A stretch of DNA of 64,000 bases from ENR-C20 sp942493145 (GTDB lineage: Bacteria > Bacillota > Clostridia > Acetivibrionales > DTU013): contig OW818679.1 of the NCBI GenBank assembly GCA_942493145.1, positions 2,976,001 to 3,040,000 of the forward strand, written 5' to 3'. Shown in pieces: positions 8,215 through 16,761 of the stretch. The first letter of the stretch is position 1; each line of letters opens with the position of its first letter. The notes beneath the pieces are model-generated. The model was not told where the DNA came from. It did not search any database and worked only from the letters and a program-made list of their open reading frames with translations. Both the position numbers and the translations under genes were made by a program.

Positions 8215-8868
8215 GTGGAAGTATTGAACATCAAAAGAACGATAAAAGGTGAGCGCACCTTGCTTATAGCAGTACTCCTCAGTTCACCAGGGGCTCTGGT
8301 CACCGGTTTTGCCGCGCTGACCAGCCAGTCAGCCACACAGCTTGCGGATTTCATCCGTCGTACAGCAGAGCTGGTCGCCTCGTTCGTGTCATGGCTGGTA
8401 TACCATAAGCTCAGGAAAAACAGCAATTCCGTCGAGGATTCCGGTGCCCGTCTTGAGCATCTGACCAATCTTACCGTAGCCGGAGCCATGGGTTGTTCCG
8501 GTATCGCATTGTTCATAGTGGGGGTTTCACGTCTCTTCGAATTCAGGGCCAGCGGCAGCGTGATTCCCGGACTTATAATTGCTGTGCTTGGCATGCTGAC
8601 CAATGGCTGGTTCTGGCACAGATACCACACCATGGGCAAAAAGCATCCCGATCCTGTCATCGCGGCCCAAAAAAGGCTGTATCGCGGCAAGACCTGTGTG
8701 GACACCTGCGTAGCGGTTACCTTGGCTGCCGTTACAATATTGCCGGACCATCCGGTTACCAGGTATATAGATGCCATCGGTACAATGGCAGTAGCTTTAT
8801 ATTTGTTATATAATGGTATGGATATCCTGCTGAAGCTGCGAAAAAAGGAGGTATTGGTCAATGAATGA
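8215..8868 (+). CDS. Short cation-diffusion-facilitator-like membrane protein
   Basis: 217 residues, GTG start 3 bp after the preceding stop. It resembles the transmembrane half of CDF metal/proton antiporters: Q-S-A-T-Q-L-A-D-F-I-R at the TM2 position and C-V-D-T-C-V-A-V at the TM5 position. It ends right after the last helix, without the cytoplasmic C-terminal domain of classical CDF proteins, and the HxxxD and DxxxD metal sites are only partly recognisable. It could be a truncated-type CDF or a divergent membrane protein using the fold for something else, for example beside the lipid kinase. Confidence 0.55.
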   Translation: MEVLNIKRTIKGERTLLIAVLLSSPGALVTGFAALTSQSATQLADFIRRTAELVASFVSWLVYHKLRKNSNSVEDSGARLEHLTNLTVAGAMGCSGIALFIVGVSRLFEFRASGSVIPGLIIAVLGMLTNGWFWHRYHTMGKKHPDPVIAAQKRLYRGKTCVDTCVAVTLAAVTILPDHPVTRYIDAIGTMAVALYLLYNGMDILLKLRKKEVLVNE

Positions 8869-9436
8869 AAACCAGCGCATCCGTCTGTCCAGGCAAATGC
8901 TTCGTGACAGCCTGACCATGCTGCTGCAGACGAAGAGCATACACACCATTTCCGTCAGGGAGATCTGCGAGGGCGCCGAGATAAACCGCACCACCTTCTA
9001 TAAATACTATGGCGACCAGTATGACCTGCTCAGGGACATGGAAGACCACGTGCTGACACAGATCGAAGGTTATCTGGGCTCTGATGATACTCTTGCAGGC
9101 GATGATTCGCAGAAGCTTTCAAGAACACTGGCCTTCATAGATGAAAATCTCGACCTATGCCGGATTTTATGCAACAACAACGTTGATCCCGAATTTCCAA
9201 AAAAGCTGTTCAGCCTCCCTCCAATCCGGCACCTGCTCGAGCAGCAGCTGACGGATACCGGTGCAGACAATAAATCCGGGTATGTTTTCGACTTCATTGT
9301 CAACGGCGGCTTCAGTATCATAAGAAGCTGGATGAACAAGGAAGACCGTGAATCGCCTGAGGAATTCGCCTCATTTGTAAGCGACACCATCATGAAGCTG
9401 TTTCCCGTATCGGCGGAAAGCCACCTGAATGGGTGA
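8861..9436 (+). CDS. TetR-family transcriptional regulator
   Basis: 191 residues. The N-terminal helix-turn-helix is clear (I-S-V-R-E-I-C-E-G-A-E-I-N-R-T-T-F-Y-K-Y-Y-G), followed by a helical ligand domain of the TetR/DUF C-terminal type. Its ATG lies inside the end of the preceding gene (8-bp overlap) behind an AAAGGAGG site, so it is translationally coupled and likely autoregulates the operon from the promoter at 7327. The effector is unknown. Confidence 0.85.
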   Translation: MNENQRIRLSRQMLRDSLTMLLQTKSIHTISVREICEGAEINRTTFYKYYGDQYDLLRDMEDHVLTQIEGYLGSDDTLAGDDSQKLSRTLAFIDENLDLCRILCNNNVDPEFPKKLFSLPPIRHLLEQQLTDTGADNKSGYVFDFIVNGGFSIIRSWMNKEDRESPEEFASFVSDTIMKLFPVSAESHLNG

Positions 9437-9448
9437 AATGGTGATAAG

Positions 9449-10093
9449 TTGAAAAAACATACACATGGCATAACTACTGACTGGCAGGAAATATTCAAAA
9501 GAGCCTATGAATTAATGGATGAGCCTTTGATACAAGGAAATTGTGGCGAATTGTGCGAATATAATTGTTGCCGTATGGTTGGCAAAGCAGGAGAAAATCT
9601 TGGCATCTATCTTTTGCCTCTGGAATTTGAATATATGCAAAAAGGTAAGTTGAAAAAATATGAGATTCACCACAATGATCTTTATGAAATGCCACCTAAA
9701 ATAAAGAAATTGTACTTTACTTTTTGCCATGAAGAAAATGGCTGCATTCGAAATTTGAGGCCTGTACAGTGCAGAACTTTTCCATTTGAACCGCACCTTT
9801 ACAATGATATTTTATCTTTGGTCATAGAAAAAAATCAAATACATACATGCCCACTTATTGATCAGAACGAACTATGGCGAGTAGAATTCACCAGAGGCAT
9901 CTATGAGGGATGGAAGGTTCTTTTGGATATTCCTGTAATCAAATACTATATAAAACATTTATCAGATGCAAGAATACAAAGTAATAACATTTCACAACAA
10001 TATACTGTCACCAATCCTCTCTCCAGTATTTTTAAATCCATGGATTTGGCGGTTCATGTTTCTCTCAAAACGGGCTTTCAATGCTCTGAGTAG
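9449..10093 (+). CDS. YkgJ-type cysteine-cluster (metal-chelating) protein
   Basis: 214 residues from TTG 9449, 12 bp after the TetR stop. The cluster N-C-G-E-L-C-E-Y-N-C-C (C32, C36, C40, C41) and the later R-P-x-Q-C-R-T-F-P-F are the marks of the YkgJ/UPF0153 family, thought to chelate zinc or iron. The last 20 or so residues are probably not native: from about 10049 the DNA is the antisense of a DUF4256 gene start, so the original 3' end was replaced. A 153-bp-deleted copy of this gene lies at 1104-1234. Confidence 0.75.
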   Translation: MKKHTHGITTDWQEIFKRAYELMDEPLIQGNCGELCEYNCCRMVGKAGENLGIYLLPLEFEYMQKGKLKKYEIHHNDLYEMPPKIKKLYFTFCHEENGCIRNLRPVQCRTFPFEPHLYNDILSLVIEKNQIHTCPLIDQNELWRVEFTRGIYEGWKVLLDIPVIKYYIKHLSDARIQSNNISQQYTVTNPLSSIFKSMDLAVHVSLKTGFQCSE

Positions 10094-10138
10094 CTCTTCA
10101 CGTTGTTCTGGTGACAACTCTCTTTTTTCATTTTCCAT
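10049..10138 (-). pseudogene. DUF4256 gene remnant (first about 30 codons)
   Basis: From an ATG at 10138 the minus strand reads MENEKRELSPEQREELLRAL and then KARFERNMNR, which matches the conserved start of DUF4256 proteins (about 185 residues). After the Asn-Arg the frame leaves the family and stops at 9992. The remnant is convergent with and overlaps the end of the YkgJ-like gene, marking a deletion or recombination junction near 10048. DUF4256 has no known function. Confidence 0.55.
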
Positions 10139-10149
10139 AATGATCCCTA

Positions 10150-10170
10150 ATGAAGTTTTCGAAACTTCAT
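10150..10170. promoter_or_regulatory. Operator-like dyad upstream of the DUF4256 remnant
   Basis: A 21-bp dyad with 9-bp arms ATGAAGTTT / AAACTTCAT lies between a minus-strand TATAAT-like box (about 10182) and the remnant's ATG at 10138. Position and symmetry suggest a repressor site that survived with the gene's 5' end. Confidence 0.4.
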
Positions 10171-10269
10171 ATATTATTATACCTCAAAGACTAGTCGGTG
10201 ACTCCTACCATCTTTGCCTACCATATTTGCCGGCCTTCCTTGTGTGCTTCATTTAAATTCTTGCTCAAA

Positions 10270-10473
10270 TCAATTAAACTTTGTATACTTTCCCGAAATA
10301 CCAAATACCAGTTTACCGCTATAACCGGGTGGTGCACTTTTCGGGTTCGCCATGATATTCACCAAAGAATTATAAGCCCCCATTACAGTGCCCGAGTCGT
10401 CGTCGGATTCCATCCCCGGCAATTCCAAGCCGGGTATATCCATTCCTTCCATCATTTTCACAGCCTCCTTCAT
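10270..10473 (-). CDS. Small protein following the zincin lipoprotein
   Basis: 67 residues, no family recognised. The ATG overlaps the stop of the preceding gene by 4 bp (ATGA) behind GAAGGGA, so it is translationally coupled. The sequence is methionine-rich at the start and acidic in the middle (M-E-S-D-D-D-S-G-T-V-M-G-A-Y) with no membrane segment. It might once have been part of the lipoprotein, but the upstream part of its own frame has a stop within six codons. Confidence 0.5.
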   Translation of the reverse strand: MKEAVKMMEGMDIPGLELPGMESDDDSGTVMGAYNSLVNIMANPKSAPPGYSGKLVFGISGKYTKFN

Positions 10474-12845
10474 CTGCTCTTCATCCCTTCAGGAAGCTGT
10501 GCCCCACCCGAAAGAGAACTGTATTGCTCCATGAATGTTGAGGCGTCCATGGAAAACATGCTGGTAACCGGTGATTTATATGAGAAATAATCCAACTCCC
10601 TTGATGCGTTGAAGCCTTCAGGGGACCACTCCATCTTTTCAGGAACGAACCCGACTATCTGAGATATGCCGTCCAGCGGGAATGGCGTATCGATGTTTTG
10701 AGTGCCGACAGGCGGTGGAAAGCTAAGTGTCGTATGTCCAGGCATACCCTCTGCAGGTAAAGCAGGTATGGTCATGAAAATTCCGGTCGACGGCGTATTC
10801 TCAGTTATTCCGTATTTAGCATATGCTTCTTTTGCGCCTTCAATATTTTCCTGAGTTCTGAGAAGTACTCTTGTCATGGATTGACCAAGGGTTGTTTGGT
10901 CGGCGCCGTACTGGAAGCCACCGGTTGTATCAATAACCACCGCCCCTTCCATCGTTCCCTTTCCAGTCATATTGTGTGATGCGCTTTTTGTGAGGAAAAA
11001 GCTGTGATCCTTGATTTCGAGTGTTTCAGTGTAGTGAGTGGTGCATTCCCAGCTTATCTGCCCGTTTGACAATGTAATAGTGGAATCCAGGGTGATTTCC
11101 ATCTCAGAAGGGCATTTTTCAGTCCTTACAACAAAATCATCAACTGCCTCCTTGTCGCCCTTTTCAAAATCGCCATTTGAATAAATCAGGACCAGGGCCT
11201 CGATTTTCTCATTTTTAAGTTCCCGCTTCCTGCAATAGGTCCTTTCATCAACACCCGACCAGTCTTCCAGCTTCCAGACTCCACCAATACGTATAAGAGC
11301 CTGCCTTTTGACATGCTTATCACCCTCGAACTTTTTATCAAAGGTAATTTTTACATGTGCCAGATCCGGGTCGGAGGTCCTGAACGCATAAAAATAGTAT
11401 TTTATTGCGCCCGGCTTCAGGGAGACGGTTTGTGAATCTTCATCATCCGATTGCATTGCTTTTTTGTAAAGGCATTTTCCTGAAGGAGTGCCGGTTATCG
11501 CTTCATAATCGTAATACTTTTTAGTCGGTGCGGCATTCCAGTTGCATGCTGCAAAATTGCCATAGGTATCCTTGATTTTGGGGATCTTTTCATTCAGATA
11601 TTTCCTGATACTGCTATTCCCCTTGGTAGCAGCTTCCTTTGTAATGTCATATATAAAGTTGATTTTCTCATAATCGGTCAGGTAGTAGAAAAGCATGTAG
11701 CTGACATATTCAAAGCCCTGCCCGAATGCAATCCTCTCCTTGTCAAGAGTCCTGAAGAAACCCGGGTGTCTGATATGCTCAAAGTTCAGGTCATTGAAGG
11801 AATAATGCTCCGCCCACACGGCTGTGGCTTCAGTAAGCCACTTTTCTTCGGTCTCTGAAAAGCCCAGCCCCAGTTCCTCCTGGAAGGCATGATAGAGTTC
11901 ATGAGCTGTTGTTGATTTGATAAGCTTCTTGTTTTGCATGTATTTGGAATTAATCCGTATCCTGTATATATTATCTTTTGTAAATTCCTCTCCGAAGGCT
12001 CCTTCCGCCATTGGCAGAAGCTCGACCTGGAGAGGTTTGTTCAAAGTGGTTTTCATCAGGGGTTTGTACATATCCCACGAATGAATGATAGTTTCCTTAA
12101 CCAATTTTGTCGTTTCTTCATAAGCCTGTTTTACTGAATCACCCAGGTCAGAATCCATACTATACATGATTTCAATGGTTTGTCCATCATGGGTAAATGT
12201 ATCACCACCCAAGTCAAGAGTTCCTGCATATGCGTCAATTGTGGCATAATCAATTATGGATTTTATGGACACGGTATTTTTTTCTTTATTGTACGAGGGG
12301 TTGAATATGCTCCCGGGATCGTTGAGCGGGAGCAGGTAAGGCAGGACGGCATCCCTGGTTTGCTGCGATATTAAGTCCCAGTTTTTCAACAGATACCTGA
12401 TTTCATATTGGGCAGAATCATAGCCGCCTTCCCCGATATAAGACTCAGGCAGGATCTTTGGAGAATATTCTGAGAATATCGCAAGCTTTGCAGCCTCTTC
12501 CTCAGTAATTTTTCCGGTCTGCAAATCATTTCTTATCTTTTGTATGCTTGAATCGGATAAAGGTTCATAATCATCAGGTATTTTGAACAATGCAGATATT
12601 TCTTCATCAAAGCTATAATCATTAACCTGTGAAATAGAAGTGTTCAGAATTGGATTTCCCTCGGGCAGTTGAATTTCCTGAGACGACGATTCCAATCTTC
12701 CCGTTGCTTCCAGATTTCCAAATGATCCTGTTACCTCTCCGTTTAAGGATTTATCCGAGCCGCACGAACTAAGAACTGGCTGCAGAAGAAATATGACAAG
12801 TACCCATACGATGAGTTTCAGAAAATACCTTCTTCTTTTATTCAT
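10470..12845 (-). CDS. Large zincin-like lipoprotein (HExxH...E metallopeptidase motif)
   Basis: 791 residues. A lipoprotein signal ends at C28 (V-L-S-S-C-G). Around residue 315 it carries H-E-L-Y-H-A-F, then W-L-T-E-A-T-A (E339), i.e. HExxH with a Glu 20 residues later, the gluzincin zinc site. The rest is a large extracytoplasmic region with no domain I can name. It should be a membrane-anchored surface protease or a protein using that fold. It sits between a small membrane protein (12861) and a small coupled protein (10270) in one minus-strand operon. Substrate unknown. Confidence 0.72.
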   Translation of the reverse strand: MNKRRRYFLKLIVWVLVIFLLQPVLSSCGSDKSLNGEVTGSFGNLEATGRLESSSQEIQLPEGNPILNTSISQVNDYSFDEEISALFKIPDDYEPLSDSSIQKIRNDLQTGKITEEEAAKLAIFSEYSPKILPESYIGEGGYDSAQYEIRYLLKNWDLISQQTRDAVLPYLLPLNDPGSIFNPSYNKEKNTVSIKSIIDYATIDAYAGTLDLGGDTFTHDGQTIEIMYSMDSDLGDSVKQAYEETTKLVKETIIHSWDMYKPLMKTTLNKPLQVELLPMAEGAFGEEFTKDNIYRIRINSKYMQNKKLIKSTTAHELYHAFQEELGLGFSETEEKWLTEATAVWAEHYSFNDLNFEHIRHPGFFRTLDKERIAFGQGFEYVSYMLFYYLTDYEKINFIYDITKEAATKGNSSIRKYLNEKIPKIKDTYGNFAACNWNAAPTKKYYDYEAITGTPSGKCLYKKAMQSDDEDSQTVSLKPGAIKYYFYAFRTSDPDLAHVKITFDKKFEGDKHVKRQALIRIGGVWKLEDWSGVDERTYCRKRELKNEKIEALVLIYSNGDFEKGDKEAVDDFVVRTEKCPSEMEITLDSTITLSNGQISWECTTHYTETLEIKDHSFFLTKSASHNMTGKGTMEGAVVIDTTGGFQYGADQTTLGQSMTRVLLRTQENIEGAKEAYAKYGITENTPSTGIFMTIPALPAEGMPGHTTLSFPPPVGTQNIDTPFPLDGISQIVGFVPEKMEWSPEGFNASRELDYFSYKSPVTSMFSMDASTFMEQYSSLSGGAQLPEGMKSR

Positions 12846-12860
12846 AATGCACTCTCCTTA

Positions 12861-13316
12861 TCATATATCCATACCCGAAAGCAAAATATAAAGAGCCACA
12901 GCAGTCACATAGAAGGTAGAGAAATAGTATAACCAGGATAGTTTTTTCTTATGGAAATAAAAGAGCACCGCACAAATAATTATAGCTTCGATTCCAGCAA
13001 TCATCCACTTAGATTGCTGATATAGGCTTATTCCGATCATTACAAGAATAATCATAAGCGGCATTGTTAAAAAGGTAGCCTTTATTAAGTCGTTAAGCTT
13101 TGAACGTAATAAGAACCATGAGATTAAAAAAATCAGTATTAAGTATAAAACTTTGCTTACAATAGGAGGAGCTTCATTCTGTGCTGTTCCCAAAACGCTC
13201 ATTGTAGCATTTACCGACAATGCAGCCAATAAAAATGCCAGGTTGAAAAGAATAAATCCACCTACTACGATGACAAACGTGGATAAAACGTTCTTCTGCC
13301 ATAGTTTCAATTTCAT
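12861..13316 (-). CDS. Small integral membrane protein
   Basis: 151 residues with about five hydrophobic segments (near 10-32, 50-66, 77-93, 105-118, 128-147) and no recognised family. It starts the operon that continues with the zincin lipoprotein 15 bp downstream, so it may help export, anchor or regulate that protein. Function unknown. Confidence 0.6.
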   Translation of the reverse strand: MKLKLWQKNVLSTFVIVVGGFILFNLAFLLAALSVNATMSVLGTAQNEAPPIVSKVLYLILIFLISWFLLRSKLNDLIKATFLTMPLMIILVMIGISLYQQSKWMIAGIEAIIICAVLFYFHKKKLSWLYYFSTFYVTAVALYILLSGMDI

Positions 13317-13443
13317 TTAATCACTCCCTCAAAGTACTACATTAATACTATCACACCCTTTTGAATATTTATATAATGCCTGGACTCATAATCACTAAAG
13401 AATATCTACCCAGCCGTTCAATTACGATTTATATAAAGATGTT

Positions 13444-14232
13444 TTAGTAGATAAGGGAAGTTGCTTCCTTTACAAAATCATGATCCGGCTTTTCCAGGAT
13501 AAAGGTGCTGATAAACTCTTTGCCGGGAATCATGAAGGGATATTGATCATGACTAGCCCAGGACGGTTTTGTATATTGGGGCGGATTTTTCAGGATGGAA
13601 TCCACCCACCCGTTGTTGTTATCATACCACATTTCCGAAACGCGGTGCCACTGCTTGAAAAACAGATCCTCGTGCTCCATAAAGTCTTTTGTGTCGCCGC
13701 CGCTTTCGTCCATATGGGGTAGTGGGGGCTTTCCGGTAATATTGACTTTGTGACTGAAGAACCGATGGAGCCCGGGCTGCTTCATCACCTCGGGTACGTG
13801 AACATTGAGGTACCAGTCCTCTCCTTCCTCCACCGAAACACCGTCGGGATAACGAAATACAGTGACCCATCGCAAAATCGTGTGATCATCAAAAATATTG
13901 CCCGCACCAAGGAAGTCCTCCGTCGGTTCTGCAGGGACATTGGTGACAATTGCATCACAAGCGCCTGTCTGTGGCGTCATGGACAGTTGGCCTCTGGGAC
14001 CCCGCCGCATGCTGTTGTCATGCGCCCAGACTTCATGAACGCGGTAATTGTAGTACCCGTATTTTTCTGCTCCAGGCGGGCAAGGGATAACACGATAAAG
14101 CAGGTAACGCACCATCCATGGGGACTGCACCATAACCTCCGGTACATGATAGCGTCTGAACCAGCGTTCCAGACCCGGACGGTCGTTTTCATCATTCAGT
14201 TTATGAATAATCATAATTTTTGACATTTCCAT
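13444..14232 (-). CDS. Two-domain EthD-like (dimeric alpha/beta-barrel) protein, paralogue A
   Basis: 262 residues from ATG 14232 (AAGGAG 10 bases upstream). Two similar ferredoxin-like domains each carry a histidine motif: R-R-Y-H-V-P-E-V near residue 27 and Y-L-N-V-H-V-P-E-V near 145, as in EthD-type and related DABB enzymes or accessory proteins. A paralogue lies at 16762-17610 at the other end of the operon. With a dehydrogenase and a beta-propeller between them, the pair likely acts in catabolism of an unidentified organic compound. The family call is by motif and context. Confidence 0.6.
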   Translation of the reverse strand: MEMSKIMIIHKLNDENDRPGLERWFRRYHVPEVMVQSPWMVRYLLYRVIPCPPGAEKYGYYNYRVHEVWAHDNSMRRGPRGQLSMTPQTGACDAIVTNVPAEPTEDFLGAGNIFDDHTILRWVTVFRYPDGVSVEEGEDWYLNVHVPEVMKQPGLHRFFSHKVNITGKPPLPHMDESGGDTKDFMEHEDLFFKQWHRVSEMWYDNNNGWVDSILKNPPQYTKPSWASHDQYPFMIPGKEFISTFILEKPDHDFVKEATSLIY

Positions 14233-14253
14233 AATCAATCATCTCCTTGTATT

Positions 14254-15306
14254 TTAATGATTTTGCTTCCAGCATATGAGTCCGCCTACCAGACTGGAGT
14301 CCTTTTTCCATACCAAATCATAAGCTTCAGGAATTTGATCAACACTGAAGCGATGAGTAATCAGAGGCTTCAAATTCAGAGAGCCGTATTTAATCAGGTT
14401 CAGTATCGCCCGGATATCCTCATCGCTTGTCCAAATATCAGAAGATATGAATCGGGATGCCTTGTCTACCAGTACCGGCGGCCATTCCACCTTTATCGTC
14501 AGGTCGTTACGCTTCAGAGAGAATGGTTTTGAGTTTATATAGCCGCCAATCAGGGTGGCACCTCTCTCAAATAAATTTACATCAAATTTTGGAGCTTCCT
14601 CGCCAAAAACAGTAGAAAGCATTATAACCCGGCCTCGTTCACAAACGATTTCAAAGGCTGATTCCAGAGGCCCGCGGGCTCCGGTTGCCTCAATTACAAC
14701 AGGCACTCCGCCCATACCCAGGCTGTCGATTACACCGGCAAGCTCTTCGGGATTCGTCCTTGTGTTGATGGCGTAGTGTACACCCATTGCCTTCGCATAC
14801 TCCAGTCTTTTATCATCTATGTCGGTGACGATAACCGGCACTGCACCGGAAAGTTTAGCCAATTGGGCGGCCATCAACCCAATCATGCCCTGTCCCAGAA
14901 CCACGACAGGTTCACCCAGCTGTATCTGGCTGCGACGGATTCCATACATGGCGGTATGCGCTAAAATGAAGAATGCGGCCTGTTCCATGTCCATTCCTAT
15001 TGGAGCCGGTGTAACAATCCGCTCATCCAAAATCAGATAGCTTGCATGTTGGCCGGTAGCGACAACCAAATCGCCAACTTTATAATCAGTAACTCCTTCG
15101 CCAACTTCAATAACGCTGGCAACCATACTATAACCGATGTTCTGTGGCAGGGGCAGCACTTTTCCCGCCATCAGACTGTATTCAGTCCCAGGGCTTATGG
15201 AACTATACTCGGCTTCCAGCAGCAGTTGACCTGGGCCAGGCTTGGGAAGGTCCTTTGTTTTCATAACAACTTTTCCATATTCAGCCACGGCATATTGCGT
15301 CTTCAT
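14254..15306 (-). CDS. MDR-family dehydrogenase without structural zinc
   Basis: 350 residues. GroES-like domain followed by a Rossmann fold (V-V-V-L-G-Q-G-M-I-G-L-M-A-A-Q near residue 150). The structural four-cysteine loop is absent and the catalytic Cys/His pair is not evident (S-S-I-S-P-G-T-E-Y), as in the threonine-dehydrogenase-like/BchC-like branch that acts on CoA, quinone or cyclic substrates. It lies 21 bp upstream of EthD-like paralogue A in the same operon and is expected to do the redox step of that pathway. Confidence 0.85.
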   Translation of the reverse strand: MKTQYAVAEYGKVVMKTKDLPKPGPGQLLLEAEYSSISPGTEYSLMAGKVLPLPQNIGYSMVASVIEVGEGVTDYKVGDLVVATGQHASYLILDERIVTPAPIGMDMEQAAFFILAHTAMYGIRRSQIQLGEPVVVLGQGMIGLMAAQLAKLSGAVPVIVTDIDDKRLEYAKAMGVHYAINTRTNPEELAGVIDSLGMGGVPVVIEATGARGPLESAFEIVCERGRVIMLSTVFGEEAPKFDVNLFERGATLIGGYINSKPFSLKRNDLTIKVEWPPVLVDKASRFISSDIWTSDEDIRAILNLIKYGSLNLKPLITHRFSVDQIPEAYDLVWKKDSSLVGGLICWKQNH

Positions 15307-15355
15307 ATCGACAGCTCCTCTACTTCATAATCCTTCCTTATTTTTATATCCTCTT

Positions 15356-16714
15356 TTACTCTTTTACTCTGAGAATATACATTCCATCATGGAAACAATC
15401 CATATAGATGTATCCCCTGTCATCAACGATGCAGTCCTCTGCCGTGCCAAGAAGCGGTCCAGGCATATTGACCTTGAAATACTGCTTTTCCGGATTCGGA
15501 GGAATAAACCAGGCAATTTCCTTAATGTAATAAGGGTCGGAGACATCGTAAACCCGCATACCCGCATGAAAATAGCAGCAATAGATGCGGTTCGGGTTAT
15601 CTTCAAGTCCTGGTTTCCCCATTGGTTCATGCAAATTATGAGGACCAAATGGTCCCTGGCAGTCCAGACCTGCAGTATTGAAATTCGGATAAGGGAAATC
15701 TCCTGGCACCTCAGGATATGGAAACTCCGCCACCAGCACTGGATCAGCAGGATTGGAAATATCAATCATATGAAGGTTGTTCAGAGGCTGGGCTCCCGGA
15801 TGCGCACTCTTTTCAATTACTTCCCTGCTCCATGAAGCAAAACGCTCTCCCTCATTTGTTAATACAGCATATTTTCTTCCTTTCAGTGGTAAGAAAGTAT
15901 GGCATCTTGCCCCCGCCAGTTTTCCCGAAAATGGAGGTGTCATTTTAAGCTGCCCCAATTTTTTGGGTCTGGTTACGTCAGATACATCTACGATTATTCC
16001 TCCACCTGCCCAATAGGCGCAGTAGGCTTTTCCATCCTGTACATATGGTGGGCCATGAAGCTGGGGCCAGTCTTTTTCATCATGATGTCCTACCGGATAG
16101 GTTCCGTCCTCCAAACCATCGGCGAACTGTTCCGGCATCCACCATCTGCCTGCCTCAACAGGATTTTTTGGGTCTTGGATATCAAGGATGCGATAGATTT
16201 GTCCGATATACCCTGCACAGTCTGAAGAAAGATGTACATATCGGCCACCGTTATACATAAAACGATGGACTCCCATTCCATTCCCGACACCGGTATCCCA
16301 GTGGCTCAATAACTTTGGATTCTTCGGATCTTCCTTCAGGCTGTAAATCTCCAGCCCGCCAATATTCTTTTCTTCATAGGAGACACCATGCAAATATGGA
16401 ATCCCGCCGCCCATGGCAATGATCAGCAGGTCATCCGCCACCTGAACCTTGGGAGTGGATTGTGCCGTATACACTTTGGGATCACAGACCTCAAAGAATT
16501 TTACAAAGGTCGGGTTGGAAGGATCGGTAACATCAATTATGTTACAGCCTGCCCCTTTAAATGAACCGCAATAAATGTAATACTTATTGTCTTTTGTTTT
16601 ATATAATGCCATCTGAAATGCCATTACTCCATTCAGGTCATGATACCCGACAACCTCCATATTTTTAATGTATCCCTCATTACCGGGGCTTTTTGCATAA
16701 AACGGCATCGACAT
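15356..16714 (-). CDS. LVIVD-repeat beta-propeller protein
   Basis: 452 residues with seven blade motifs of the LVIVD type: N-I-I-D-V-T-D-P, L-E-I-Y-S-L-K-E-D-P, Y-R-I-L-D-I-Q-D-P, G-I-I-V-D-V-S-D, L-H-M-I-D-I-S-N-P, M-R-V-Y-D-V-S-D-P and a terminal M-Y-I-L-R-V. No signal peptide is seen, so it is probably cytoplasmic. LVIVD proteins have no agreed activity; the many His residues (G-H-H-D-E-K, H-N-L-H-E-P, C-F-H-D-G) could form a metal site as in propeller lactonases or selenium-binding-like proteins. It sits in an operon between EthD-like paralogue B and the MDR dehydrogenase. Confidence 0.75.
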   Translation of the reverse strand: MSMPFYAKSPGNEGYIKNMEVVGYHDLNGVMAFQMALYKTKDNKYYIYCGSFKGAGCNIIDVTDPSNPTFVKFFEVCDPKVYTAQSTPKVQVADDLLIIAMGGGIPYLHGVSYEEKNIGGLEIYSLKEDPKNPKLLSHWDTGVGNGMGVHRFMYNGGRYVHLSSDCAGYIGQIYRILDIQDPKNPVEAGRWWMPEQFADGLEDGTYPVGHHDEKDWPQLHGPPYVQDGKAYCAYWAGGGIIVDVSDVTRPKKLGQLKMTPPFSGKLAGARCHTFLPLKGRKYAVLTNEGERFASWSREVIEKSAHPGAQPLNNLHMIDISNPADPVLVAEFPYPEVPGDFPYPNFNTAGLDCQGPFGPHNLHEPMGKPGLEDNPNRIYCCYFHAGMRVYDVSDPYYIKEIAWFIPPNPEKQYFKVNMPGPLLGTAEDCIVDDRGYIYMDCFHDGMYILRVKE

Positions 16715-16761
16715 TTGCTTTGCTCCTTTCGTCTGTTATACTTTCATCTGTCATACTTTCA

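Noticed and set aside
14750..15330. Plus-strand frames opposite the MDR dehydrogenase
   Set aside because: Antisense of a well-defined dehydrogenase; composition reflects the reverse of its codons.
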